The notes: generated from the letters alone by a model not told the origin. A DNA stretch of 64,000 nucleotides from Chlamydomonas reinhardtii (GCF_000002595.2 NC_057008.1:1944046-2008045), one strand, 5' to 3'. Shown: positions 1 to 12,297, numbered from the stretch's first letter. Numbers and translations: made by a program.

Positions 1-3000
1 AGTTGTGGACACGAGACAGAGGCACGATGCAAGTAAGGGGGCACGTGGGGCGGGCGGGGGCGGGTCGGGAAGAATGTGCGCGTGAACCACACTGTCCGGA
101 TCTTTCGTTGCACGCGTGAAGAAGGGTGTGTACGGCTGCGGCCGCCAAACGGTCAAATGTTGAAAAGCATGTCCTTTGCTTGGCAATTGGCATTTAGAGG
201 GCCTTACACGGCCCCCTGACCCCAACCCGAGACCTCCCATCCTTCCCAGCTGCTTCCCCATGCACCCCGACTACATACGGTGATGTACAACGACTCGCTT
301 ATGCAGCTGCAGTTCTCCTTACCGCGCTACTGTTTCCTTACGGGATTGGTTCAACGTTAACCCCTGCACCCACCCACCCACCTGCAGGAACTCCATAAGG
401 GTCCAGTACTTGGGGAACGTCGCCTCCTGCCGCCACGCAGCCGGGAGGAAGGGAAAGACGTGCCGCATCCCATGCTTTCTCAGTTTGTGCGGTGTGGATG
501 GATGGGTGTGCGATAGGACAGTGGTAAGGCAGGTTGGTAAAGTCCCGTAGGGTGCAGCTGATTCCCAGAACCCAGCAGATGGCAAACAAATTGCAACGGC
601 AGGGCAGGAGTACGCGGCCGGTCGAGCGCCGGTGAGTGGATGGATGGTGCAACCTCATTGCCGTCGACCGTGCCGGACTATCCCCATCTTGCTTTGGTAA
701 ATAGAGAATACGTTTGTGCTGCCCTTGCTATTGCATCACTGGAATTGCTATTGCATTGCGAACGACTGCTGGGCTCACCTTCTGCGTGGTTGCAGTTCAA
801 GGTGACGCGAACGTGTCGGGAGAAAGCATGTGGGAGAGGGTGCGGGTGGGAGGCAAGGCATTACCGTACTTGCCAGCGGTCCTGTGCGAGACACGCATAC
901 CACGTGTACCTGTATTTCCCGTTTTACAATTATCACTTTTCGTTGTTACTGTTTGGTACTCTTAGTACTGCTATCCCTGCCCGCTGACACGCACACCGGC
1001 ACACGCACCTGCAGTACGCCGGACGTGAAGCAGCCGCGCACCAGCTGCAGTGCGGCGGCGGCAGCTTGCGGCGGCGGTAGCATGCGGTTGAACGGCTGTA
1101 GCAGCATGCAGCCGCTGCCGCCGCCACCACCGGCTGCGTCCGCGCCGCTGCCGTCAACCTGTTTGTTTAAGGAGCGAGGCAGGGGCCATGCCAGAATAGA
1201 CACAGTCGGAGCAGCAGGAAGAGATGGTGGCAGCAGGTGGTGCCTTTGTCCACACGTCCCTCTTCCCTCGTTTCTTGCCGGACGGACAACCAGCCAACGG
1301 ACGCGCATAAGCAATCTGAAGCAGCCTTACTGACCAGACTGCTGGCACGCAGGCCTAGCTAGCTAAGCGAGCACACACACGATGTAGGCGGCTCTCACCA
1401 GCAGCGCACGTGCAATGCCCGACACGCGCAGCTTGACGTCGTTGCAGCTGCAAATAAAGGCATTGCGTCAGTTCATTCATCACGAACAACGTGCGTGGGC
1501 TGCTAACGACCGAAAGAAAGAATGACCCATCCAATCCCGCCCACCCACCTGTTCCCGGGCTGCGGCCCCTCCGCCGCCGCCCGCGCCGCCGCCAGCTGTG
1601 CAGCCACCTCTGCCCCGCTAGGCAGCTGCAGGCCCTCCGCCTCCGCCCGCAACTGCGCCAGGAAAGCGCCGCCTCCATCTTCACCGCCGCCGCCACCCAG
1701 CATCCCCGGCGCAGCAGCAGCACCACCATCACTACGCAACACCGGCGGCGGCGGCCCCTCCAGCCCCGCCGCTGCCGCCGCCGCCTCCGCCGCCAGCTCC
1801 GCCGCCTCCTCCGCCGCCAGTCGTGCTGCCTTGACCGCCAGGTGTGGCAGGCAGGCCTCCATCCCCGCGTCCTCCGCAAACTCCACGGCCTTGCGGAGGC
1901 CGTCCAGCAGGCGGCAGGCCCGGCCCAGGCGGGGGCAGCTGTAGCGCTCCGCCAGCCGCCGCGCGGCACCGCGCTCGCCGACGACCTGCGTACGGTACGT
2001 ACGGTACGGCACGATACGGTAGATGGAATGGATGGGATGGAAAACCTTGGCGTTGTTAGTTGGCTGAGTAAGCTGAACGCCCATACACTGGAGTAGTATG
2101 AGATGGGGCGGGAGTCCTGATGGGGTACGTGTTTATTTCCGGATAGGTTTCGGTTACAATACTTTCAGCACCTACCGGTACCGCTCGCCGTCGCTCACCT
2201 CGCCAATGTCATTGAGCAGCGTGGTCAGCGGGGCCCCCGCCGGCTGCTGCTCCTGCCGCTGCAGGGTGACCTCCGCGGCATGCCAGAGCTTCTGCAATCA
2301 TATGCAGTAGGTGCACGGTGAACGCATGCGCCCCTGCATACCTTCGACAGGAACAAAGGAAGGCATGCGCGTCCCCACACGTAGATAAAGGCATGCATGC
2401 ATGCCCCCACACGTGCTCCCACGTGTGGCAGCCGCGCCCCGCCGTCACGCTCCACAGTTTGCCTGTGGACCCGCAAACCAATGCACTGCCCACAAGTACG
2501 GCCAGTAGCACCCCAGCGTCCCAGCACCCCTAGCACCCTATCCAGCACCCTATCCAGCACCCTATCCAGCACCCTATCTAGCACCCTATCTAGCACCCGA
2601 GCACCCTGGCCCCCACCTCCTCCAGGGCCTGCACCTCCGCCTCTGCGCAGGCACCGACCGGCTCCAGCTCCGCCACGGCCTCCGCTGCACATGCGTTCGC
2701 AGCGGGATCGCCATTGCGCAGCAGCACACACACACAAACACACACAAACACACACACACACGCACACACACACACACACATGTCATACACAACAGGCGGT
2801 AGGGCAGGTGATGTGGTCACATACGTGTGTATCTGATCAGTACAGCGGCACTAATAAGAAAGGAATGCATGGCATGGCGCGGGACCCAACTCGTCACCCA
2901 TGAACACATGCGGCCTGGCCGCCACCCTACACACCTAGGTCAATTGTGGTGCTGATCGCACATCCCTGCAAGCAAACGCAGGAGCAAACGCGATGCGATG

Positions 3001-3259
3001 CATTGCGCACGTGCGGGCGCATGTCAATAAAAGCAGCAAGGGCCGTGCTTCGATAGGGAAACCCCGAACAAATAAGAGAACAACTGTGGTTACCGGTATC
3101 AGTGACCCCTCCATCTACCAGTAGGTAGCTCCCTCAGCCCAACCACCTGCAGTTGCTTAATCAGCGCCACGTCCACGTCCCGCATCGCCACCTGCCGTGT
3201 CCCGGGCGGCAGCGCCGCCGCCAGCGCCGCCGTCTGCAGGTGCGGCGGCGGCGGCGCCG

Positions 3260-3302
<43 letters not shown>

Positions 3303-6300
3303 AGGGCCGTGGCTCGCCGCCGCCGCTGCCACCGCCTGCTGCGGCTGAACCCCCGCCGGCACCGCCGCCGCCGCCGCCGCCGTCTGCTGGGCGGCGGCGG
3401 CCTTCACCACCGGCACCACGTGAATGGCGGCCCCCAGCTTGCTCAGGAGCTTGGCCATCTTCTCTCGCAGCGCGTCCTGCGCATGGAAACCATGTGTTTA
3501 CACCGCATATAAGCTTGGTCTCGTGGACACAGTTGTACCGCTTTGTGCTATCTAGTCATGGCATGTAAAAACAACAAACATCTGGACAAGGGTATGGCAG
3601 AACATGACATGGGAAGGCAAAACAACAGACATCTTGACACGTGCAGGGTGCAGCTAGCTCATGGTAATAAAAGGAATGGACGGAAGGAGGAAAGGCGCCG
3701 AGGACGTGCGTAAATCAACATGGATAAAGAGAGATCGGAAACCTGGGAAACCTGGGAAGTAAGACTGGTGTGTGACACTCACGGGTTCCCGGTGGCTGGC
3801 TGGGGAAGCCGTCACCGCAAGCACACGTGGCATAGGCATGCCGCCGCCGCCGCCACAGCCGCCGCGACAGCCGCCGCCGCCACCATCACATCCGCCGCCA
3901 CAGCCGCCGCCGCCACCATCACAGCCGCCGCCGCCGCCGTGCACGTTGTAGTGGCGCATGACCTCGGCGTAGGGGTGGCACTTCTTGCTGTGGTGGGCCT
4001 CGTCCAGAACCTACAGCAGACAGGACCGGCAGGTCAGGTGGTTGGTTTGGTTGGTTGGTTGGTTGGTTGGTTGGGTGGGTTGTTGGGTGTGTGGGTGGGT
4101 GACAGCAGGTGACGTTGGGTGGCATACCGGCGGACGCAGCACGGCTACGGCACCATGTACAGCTGAACTCATGAATGATGAGGCTACCGACGTGCACAGC
4201 GGCGCACCCACAGCACCCACCGGCAGCAAACCCGCCCTTTCTTCCTGTAGCCCGCCAGCTATGCCAGGCACGGACGTACGTGTGCAGGGCCCCACTCAAA
4301 CCCAAACCCAAAACCCAAAACCCAAAACCCAAACCCAAAACCCAAAACCCAAAACCAAGCCCAAACCCAAACCCAAACCCAAACTCACCAGCAGGTCCAG
4401 GTGCTGCATGCAGCTCGCGTCCACCTGCAACAGGTCCTGAAACATCTTTCCCATCACCACCAGCACCACATCCCGCACACCGCCGTCGCCGCCGCCACCA
4501 GCTGCGGCAGCGGCCCCGCCTGTTCCACTACTGCCGCTACTGCCACTGCCGCTACTGCCACTGCTGATGCTGCCACTGCTGTCGCTGCTGCTCCCGCTCA
4601 TTGCCCCGGTGTCCAAGCTGCTACTGCTGCTACTGCTACTGCCGCTGGCGCTGGCGCTGGCGCTGGCGCTGCTACTGCCGCCCATGCTGTCGCTGCGGCT
4701 GCAACGCCCGGTAGCGGCCAGGTAACTCGCCCACTTGCTCCACGTCAGCGGGTGGTCGCCGGAGTGCGCCGCCAGCAGCGGCAGCTGTAGCTGCTGCTGC
4801 TGCCGCCCAGCGAGTTCGGCAGGTGGCAGTAGCGGCGGCTGTAGCACCGTCCGGAACTCCGCCACGTGCTGTGTGGTCAGCACCGTCTGCGGCACCAGCA
4901 CCACCACCAGGGCGCCGCGGCCGCCGCCGCCGCCGCCGCCGCTGCCACCGGGGCGGCGGCACTGTGGGTGCTGCTGGCCGCGCACGTGCTCCATGCACGA
5001 CCTGAGCCGGTAAATAGCAGGTAGGCAGGTAGCAGGCAGGTTAGGGTGAGGACATGGTGAAAGGACAGGGTGTGAGGACAGGGTGTGATGAGACGATGGC
5101 TATGTATGGGGGTGGAGCGCGCATGTGGCGAGCGAGCAACTCAACGGCGTTATGCAGGCCGCGGGGTCTGGGGTGCGTGCCGCTAGTGAAGCCTGCCGAA
5201 GAGCAAGGCAACGGCACGTTGCTTTCCCCACCACCACCACCACCACCACCACCACCACCCTACACCATATGTAACTAAACACACGTGAACACGCAAGACT
5301 CACGCACAACAAACAATTTCATACACTCGTGCACCCACCGCACCACCGCACCCACCGCACCGACTGCTCGCGCACCGCACCCACCGTATGACCTCTGCGA
5401 TCATGCGTGTCTTGCCGGAGCCTGTGGGCGACACCACCAACCAGTTGCCCCGCCACCCCGCCGCCAGCGCCGCGTAGTGCCGCTGCAGGTCGGCAGCAGC
5501 CGCCGTTGCCACCGCCGCCGCCGCTGCATTGGTCTGACCTGCGGTGCCAGCCGCCGCCCCACTAGCACCACCACTCGCAGCAGCAGCACCACCACCACCA
5601 CCAGCAACAGCACCGGCGGCTGTGGAGGCGAGGGCGGCCCGCGCCGCGCGCTGCAGCGGCGCCGTGAGTGGCCAGCGCCAGCTCACACACACCTTGCCCA
5701 CCGCCTCAGCCTGGTAAGCCCGGAGCAGGGGCGGCGGTGCCCGCCGTACGGCCGCCGCCGCCGCCGCCTGCAGGCCTGCCTCCGCCTTGAGGCGTTTGAG
5801 CTGTCGAAAGAAAATGCCCCCCAGGGCCTTGTTGCCGGTGCCGTCCGCGCGCTTCACGTCGCCGTTCCTGCGATGCGGTGTGGTGTGGTGTGGTGCGGTG
5901 CGGTGTGGTGCGGTGCGGTGTGGTGTGGTGCGGTGTGATGGGGTGCGGTGTGGCGCAGCGGCGGTAGGATTTGCGGTTGAATGTGACCTGCCGACCTGCC
6001 AGCGGGCATACCTACCGGTGTGCTTCCCATCGCCTCCCTCCTCCCCTTCCTGATGATGATGGGAATCTTCCATTGGGCCCGGGCACATGCCCTCTCCGCC
6101 TCGCTCCCATGCCGCTCCCCAGCCGCTGACCGCCCTGCTCACCGCACCGCCTCGTGCGTCCAAACCAGCGCCCGGATGACCTCGGCCGGTGTGTGCTTGG
6201 ACATCAGCGGCTGCAGGACCGGCACCATGTCCGCGGCTTCACCCAGCGCCGCCACCAGCATCTCTGCCCGCGCCCGGGGGACCGCAACCTCAAGGCGCGC

Positions 6301-7119
6301 CTCCAAAGCACGCAGCTCCGTCTGATACTCCATGGCATCCCCTCCCGCCCCACCCTCTCCCTCCCCGCCCTCGCTCTCCTCGGCCTCGCCCTCCTCCGCG
6401 GCCTCAGTCGTGTCATCATCGTCGTACTCGTCGCCGCCGCTGTCGTCCTCATCCTCCCCGCCACCACCACCACCACCACCACCACCACTGCTACTGACCC
6501 CATCCCCAGCTCCTGCTCTGCCGCCGCTGCTGCTGCTGCCCGCCGCAGCCGCAGCCTCTGACGCGCCGCCGAGGCCCAGGGCACTAAGCATTGCTGTGGC
6601 CGTGGCCGTGTCGGTGAGGCTTTGCTGCTGCTGTGTGGTGACGCAGCCGCCCCCGCTGGCGGCCTGTAGCCCCTGCTGCAGCCCCTGCAGAGCCTGCTGC
6701 AGCTGCCATGCGGGTGGAAACCCCTGCTGCCGCCGGTCCCAGGCCCGGGCGCTGTGCAGGCGCACGTGGTGGTCCATCGCCAGGGCAGCCAGGAGCAGGC
6801 ACGCGGGCGCGACCCAGTCCGGCAGCATCGACGGCAGCGGCGCGCCAGTTGCGGCAGCGGCGGCCGCCTTTGCCCGGGAGGCAGAAAGCAGGACGTGCTC
6901 CACCGCGGTGAACAGCTCTGCCGCCGGGAAGACGTCGACAGTGCTAGTTGTCGCGCCAGATGCTGAGGAGGGGGCTGCAACTGCCGAGCTTACGGCGCGT
7001 CTCAGGGCGTCGCCGAGGAGCAGGAGCGGCGGGTAGGGCATCGGCAGCATCCCGACCGAGGCCAGCGGCGCCAGGGCATGTGTCCAGGACTGCGAGGCAC
7101 CGCCAAATTCGAAAGCCAT
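1..7119 (-). CDS. Dicer/RIG-I-type DEAH helicase with PHAX-like N-terminal segment (3' part beyond window)
   Basis: SF2 helicase of the Dicer/RIG-I type, probably acting on double-stranded or structured RNA. Frame-consistent exons run from an ATG at 7119: 7119-6143, 5867-5693, 5650-5385, 5001-4389, 4010-3783 and 3476-3147. Later exons are likely at 2291-2199 and 1985-1549, with weaker ones near 2700-2580, 1165-1012 and 480-391. Residues ~265-345 end in ADGTGNKALGGIFFRQLK, which resembles the PHAX RNA-binding signature. Next come LRAYQ, Walker A VVSPTGSGKT (~450), LVPQTVL (Ia), motif II DEAHHSKKCHPYAEVM (~680) and motif III VLAVTASP. DExH followed by HPY is typical of Dicer and RIG-I helicases. 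Insertions are Ser-, Ala- and Gln-rich; a Gln tract lies at 3265-3302. The second helicase lobe and any RNase III domains would lie beyond position 1, so Dicer itself is not proven. Confidence 0.72.
2519..2600. repeat. 12-bp minisatellite in Dicer-like gene intron
   Basis: About six tandem copies of a 12 bp unit, AGCACCCTATCC with a C/T variant. It lies beside the weakly supported exon near 2580-2700 and inflates an ORF on each strand, so those ORFs are not believed. Confidence 0.8.
4036..4100. repeat. (GGTT)n simple repeat in intron
   Basis: An array of GGTT units passing into GGGT, in the intron between the helicase exons at 4010-3783 and 5001-4389. Confidence 0.85.
4297..4386. repeat. Telomere-like (CCCAAA/CCCAAAA)n array in intron
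   Basis: CCCAAA and CCCAAAA units alternate for about 90 bp, ending just before the 3' splice-side of the intron bounded by exon end 4389. The array resembles a telomere repeat but lacks the T of the Chlamydomonas telomere unit CCCTAAAA. It is a simple repeat, not a chromosome end. Confidence 0.8.
5876..5952. repeat. (GTGGT/GCGGT)n simple repeat in intron
   Basis: A degenerate pentamer array of GTGGT and GCGGT in the intron between helicase exons 1 and 2. It starts within 10 bp of the acceptor of exon 2 (exon start 5867). Confidence 0.85.
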
Positions 7120-7570
7120 TGAGTTGTAGATTGGAAGCAGCGAGAGCGGTCAAGGGCTCGATGGTGAGTTTGTTATGTCGCGTGCTAGCATGGTGAAGCC
7201 GCGTGTCGCGGTGCTTCAGGGATATGTTATGCGTAGTGGCTGAGTAGCAAATGCATTGCTTATGAGCTATAACGAATGGTGCATGGGTTGCAGCCATGCT
7301 GGCCTCGTGAGTCGTGACCGCCCGCCCGTGATGGTGACCCAAAAGCCAACCCTTCCCAAATAAGGTGAATTCCCTCCCACGCACGGCTCACCGAAACGCC
7401 GCGCACCTGCGCAAGCCCCAGTCCCGTTCACCACCCACCAGCCACATTAGCACCCCTTTTGCTGAAGGGCTGAACTTGCCGCATCGCATCCCACCCCTGC
7501 TCAAGCGGCGCCTCCACTCTTCGCCACAGCTTGCAACTCCGAACATGTGTTGCAGTGCAGCCCCGTCAAA
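7120..7570. other. Upstream region of the Dicer-like gene, no gene seen
   Basis: Non-coding sequence between the ATG at 7119 and the start of the duplicated block at 7571. It should hold the promoter and 5' leader of the helicase gene. No clear TATA box or other element could be assigned. Confidence 0.4.
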
Positions 7571-8007
7571 GGAAGTCGAGTGCTGTCCGAAAGCATACAC
7601 CACACAAAACGCGCAGCGCACCTCGCGCGCGCCCTCGCAACCCGGCCAGGGGTACAAACAGCGGCGCAGACGCACGCCTGTATTATTGCAGGCGTCTGCA
7701 GACCGCCCGTTTGCTTCCGGCCTAAACATGTACTAAAGGCGTGCATCCGCACGCGCCACGCAGCGGCGCAGCGGCACAGCGGTGCGTGCGGGAAGCCCGT
7801 GCAGGGTGCACCCTTGCCGCATGCAGGTAGCCCGCGGCGGCAGCCGCCCTTGCCACACACGGCCTCCGCCTCCACGCCACGCACCCTCCTCCTGCCGCCC
7901 TCCCTGCCTCTCTAAGCGGCAGGCGGCCGCAGCAGCGAGTCCTGCGTGCTGTCCATCATCTGCGGCGGTAGCCAGTACGCCGCCGCCATGGGGCCCTGGT
8001 ACGGCAC
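7571..8007 (-). pseudogene. Duplicated 3' end of the bHLH gene
   Basis: A 437 bp block matches 9506-9942 without visible indels and with only a few substitutions. The original holds the last ~95 bp of the bHLH coding sequence, its TAG stop and ~340 bp of 3' flank. The copy has nothing of the rest of the gene, so it is a stranded 3' fragment. Both copies have the same orientation. Confidence 0.9.
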
Positions 8008-9505
8008 ACATATGACAAGAAAAGGTGGCTCTCCCTCGCAAGGGAAAAGTGGGCTGTGCCGCCACGCCACGTCCTCCGTCTGAGGCCGAAGGTTCCAATA
8101 CTAGCCTCATCTCCCGGACATAGCCGGGGTCGGTTTGTACAGGCACCGCCCGCCATATGTGCCCAGTCGCGCCCAGCTATCAAGCACTAGTGCAGCAGGC
8201 AGCAGGCCAACCAGACAGCAAGGAAAACCTCTGGGCACATGGCATGACTGCAGCAGGCACAGGCCCCATCTACAAGTCGCTGTGCCCTCCCACCCGCCCA
8301 GGCTCCCAACCCCGCACCTTGGCTGCCGTCGCCCACATGCGCCCGGGCCTGCCCGGGCACCTGCCAAGTGCCAGAGACCGCGGCATCATGTATATCTTTA
8401 CATTTTGTTTGCCGCATCTCTTTCCGCCGCATTACCCGCAGGGCACCATCCCCCGCACACACACAACGTGCCGTGCCGCACGCCATCCACATAGGCGTAC
8501 GAACCCACGTTCCCCCAGCCACACTCCAGCACCCACTTCAATGAAGCGCGCACACTCATCTCTCGCAATCCCGCCCATTAGAGTGTCAGTCACACTCTCA
8601 CAGTCATTCGCACTCTAGACCTCTTGCATTTCCTTTCGCATCTAACCCCGCCGCGGCATGTATGTTCAGCCCGCCTATAAGCGCAAGCAGCCGTGCTCTT
8701 CCGCCGTGGCTCCTTTCGCTGCCGTGCCGCACCGCACGTGTGCAATACAGCACCTGCACATGCCACATGCAAGCATGCATATCCAGCCGAATCCAATTCC
8801 GTAAGGGAGTGCACAGTAAGCCTCCAATTCTCGTAAACACCTCGCAGGCCGCGACCGCTACCCCTGCATCAAACGATGTGTCGGTGTAATGCCCTGCCCC
8901 ACTCGGCCCCTGCACCTGCGTTTCCCGGCCTCCATTATCCATATCCGTTGCGTGCCGTCATGCCCATGCTTCTATCTGCGACCCGCCGCTCTCCACGGGC
9001 TAATCCGCCCGCACCTCTACCTCAGCTCGTCTCACCACCTGCCCTCTGTTGGTACACCGCTCAATCGTTCTGGTTCATGTGCCATTTCTGCACACCAAGC
9101 ACGGTCGGTCCGCCATCTACCCAATCCTCCTTGCCCATCCTTCTTGCCAATCCTTCTACCAATCCTTCTTGCCAGGCTCCCCGACCGGGCCCTCCGCTTG
9201 CGCTCGGCATCAAGTGCTTCCCATACCGCAACTCGACCCCACATCCCGCCGACACAACACCAGTAGCATTCCGGAGCTGCTGAAGCGCTGAGCACCAATG
9301 AGGGCCTCTGTCCGACAATACCGTAATGGCTCTGGAGCAGCAAGCATACGCGGACTACTGATGGACCTGGGCATGTGCCATAATGAACAGAGCCCGCCTG
9401 CGCTGCATTGGAAACGCAATACTTGACAGTTGACACGGACACTCGGCATAGGCACGCACGTTGGACGTCCTTGTGATGAGATGTCATTTACGCTAGCGTG
9501 TCAAG
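8008..9505. other. Intergenic stretch without a recognisable gene
   Basis: About 1.5 kb between the two copies of the bHLH 3' block. It is rich in C and has short ORFs on both strands, but none shows a domain, splice structure or sustained codon bias. A short cluster near 9125-9180 repeats CCAATCCTTCTTGCC-like words. Confidence 0.5.
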
Positions 9506-9942
9506 GGAAGTCGAGTGCTGTCCGAAAGCATACACCACACAAAACGCGCAGCGCACCTCGCGCGCGCCCTCGCAACCCGGCCAGGGGTACAAACAGCGGC
9601 GCAGACGCACGCCTGTACTATTGCAGGCGTCTGCAGACCGCCCGTTTGCTTCCGGCCTAAACATGTACTAAAGGCGTGCACCCGCACGCGCCACGCAGCG
9701 GCGCAGCGGCACAGCGGTGCGTGCGGGTAGCCCGTGCAGGGTGCAACCTTGCCGCGTGCGGGTAGCCCGCGGCAGCAGCTGCCCTTGCCACACACGGCCT
9801 CCGCCTCCACGCCACGCGCCCTCCTCCTGCCGCCCTCCCTGCCTCTCTAAGCGGCGGGCGGCCGCAGCAGCGAGTCCTGCGTGCTGTCCATCATCTGCGG
9901 CGGCAGCCAGTACGCCGCCGCCATGGGGCCCTGGTACGGCAC
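9506..9942. repeat. Source copy of the duplicated bHLH 3' block
   Basis: Partner of 7571-8007 at a constant offset of 1935 bp. It overlaps the end of the last bHLH exon and is taken as the source because it joins smoothly to the rest of that gene. Confidence 0.9.
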
Positions 9943-12297
9943 CATGCTGCCCATGCCGCCCGCCGCCGCCATGCCGCCATTCGCCGCCGCAGCCGCCATC
10001 ATCATCGCCTGCGGCTTGCTCGACCCCCCGCCCACCATGCCCATCGCCATCATGCCCGCCGGCCCGCCGCCGCCGCCGCCGCCGGCCGCCATCATTGGCC
10101 CAGGCATCATCTGTGGCGGCATCATCATCTGCCCCGCCGCCGCCGCCGACCCCGCCGCCATCATGGCGCTGCCGGGCCCCGCCATGCCCACCTGCACCGG
10201 CGACTGCACCTGCCCCGTGTTGATGGTCACGCCCATGCTTAGAGCAACGCTCGGCTGCTGTTGCAGCTGCTGCTGTTGCTGCGCGTGGCCGCTGCCACCG
10301 GCTGAACCGGCGGGGCCGCCGTTGGATACGTCCGAGCCGCCGGGTTGCTGCCCCTGCCCCTGCCCTTGCGCCTGCTGCTGCGCCTGCCCCGCCGGCACCA
10401 TCTGCATCTGTCCCTGCATCTGTCCCTGCATCTGCCCCTGCATCTGCCCCTGCATCTGTCCCTGCATATGTCCCTGCATCTGCATCATCTGCCCCTGCAC
10501 CATCTGGCCCTGCACCTGCTGCTGCGGCTGCTGCATCTGCGCCATCTGCCCCTGCGCCTGCCCCGCCTGCTGCACCTGCACCTGCTGCTGCGGCTGCTGC
10601 TGCCCCACCGGCCCCATGGTGGTCATTCCCGGGACGGGCGGCGGCGTGGGGGCGCTGGGGATGGAGCCGGCAGACATGCTACCTGCCGACATTAGAGCCA
10701 TGGGCGGTCCCGCCGAGGTAGAGGCGCCGCCCATGGCCGCCGCGCCGCCCATGGCCGCCGCGCCGCCCATGGCCGCCGCGCCGCCCATGGCCGCCGCCGG
10801 CATAGCCATCATCGGCATGCCTGTGGAAGCGTGCCAGCGTTTGCGGGTGATGTGTTGTTGAGGAGCCGAGTGGCACGAACCCGCTCACCCACGCAACTCA
10901 ACGCCAGTCACCCGACCCATTCCCGCAACGACTCACGAGCCGCAGCGCCAGTGGCCCGCCCCGGCCTCGTCCCACTCGCTCGGCCCAGTGACCAGCCCGA
11001 CCCGGCGCCCCACGCCCCAGGTCTCCACAGATCCGGCTTACCTGCCCCCTTCGCGTGTCTCTTTCACACCTCCCCTCCACCTGTCCCTGCACAGAGAACC
11101 CGCCTCCCCCTGCCCGGCCTCCCCCTGCCCGGCCTCCCCTTGCCCAGCCTCCGCCGCCCGCCACCCGGACCCCGCCGCCGCCACCCGCCGCCGCCACCCG
11201 CCGCCGCCCGCCTCACCTCCCATGGGCCCAGCCATCATGGCCCCCGGCGGCGCCATCATCATCTGCCCCGCCTGCATCATGCCGCCGTTGGCGCCGTGCA
11301 TGCCGCCCATGCCGCCCATCCCCGTCAGCATCAGGCTGTGCTGGTACAGCTGCTGGCCGCGCTCCCGCTCCAGCGTGCAGACGCGCTCCTGCGGAGCGTG
11401 GTGAAGCATGGGTGGCGGGTTGGTTTGGTTTGAGTGGGTTTGAGTGGGATTGGGTGCTGGGTTGGGTGATGGGGTGGGGGAGGAGGCAGGTGGTGGGAGA
11501 GCTGCCGGGGCGTTGCGCGCGTCCCGGAGACCCGCCCAGGTGCCAGAGCCGGGCGGGAGATCCGAAACGCGGTTGCTGTTGCTGCTAAATGCAGCCGAGT
11601 CTCTATTCCCCGTCTCTGTTTGCCTCAGCTGCATCGGCGGATTGATGGCACTAGAACCCACCTCTAGAAACTTGTTCAGCTGCTTGAGCTGGTGATTTTC
11701 CACAGTAACCTGCTGCACGTAGCGGATAGCATCGCCCAAGATGGTGCTCTTGTCCGTCTTCGGCTCGCTCCCAGGGTCTACAAGCCGCGACAGCTCCAGA
11801 AAGCTGCGGAAGGTCGGGAGCAGCGCGGTGAAGCGGGGGGTTTTGGGTGCGGACCGTCCGGCAGAGCCGAGGCCGCCCAAATCACCATAAACTTACCGTT
11901 CGTTTAGCTTTTCGCGCCTCGCCTTCTCGCGGCAGGCCTTTTTGGTTGCCGCGGAATTGGCCTCGCCCTTGGAGCGCTTCCCTGAACCCTTTTCGCCCTT
12001 TCCACCGTCATCGTCATCGTCCGAGTCTGATAAGGCCGCGTCTTCAAGCGTCCGCTTAGCGACCGGTCGATGGCCCGACTGCGCTCCGCCACCACTGCCT
12101 GGCGCTTGGGCCACCTGGCAAACTGCCTCCAGCGTGTTGTGATCCAGCACCTCAGAGCCCAGAACTAGCTCATCGTTCAAGAACTGGAGGAACGATGAAT
12201 TCAAAGCCTGCTGGTCATCACCAGTCGTGGCCCCCTCCAACTTAGCGACGCCGGCAGCAGCTACCACCGCCATCTGCCCACCAACAACAGCGTCCAT
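9847..12297 (-). CDS. bHLH-zipper transcription factor
   Basis: Nuclear DNA-binding regulator. Four exons keep frame with GT/AG sites: 12297-11897, 11803-11662, 11388-11217 and 10820-9847, giving 562 residues. Exon 1 encodes MDAVVGGQ..., an acidic serine/aspartate stretch and the basic region KACREKARREKLNER (about 119-133). Exon 2 completes the helix-loop-helix: FLELSRLVDPGSEPKTDKS, then ILGDAIRYVQQV and a leucine-rich zipper continuing into exon 3. The PKTDK loop and the KACREK...RREKLNE start resemble plant subgroup IVc bHLH proteins (ILR3/bHLH105 kin), several of which act in iron homeostasis; that role is only an analogy here. The long C-terminus is built of Met/Gln/Gly/Ala repeats, including MQGQ units near 10410-10490, and looks like a disordered activation region. 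The TAG stop is at 9847-9849. Confidence 0.9.

Noticed and set aside
4297-4386. Chromosome end or interstitial telomere
   Set aside because: The unit lacks the T of the algal telomere repeat and lies within an intron of a gene that continues on both sides.
9881-10861. 326-residue Cys/Pro/Met plus-strand ORF opposite the bHLH tail
   Set aside because: Mirror image of the Met/Gln/Gly repeats in the real minus-strand exon.
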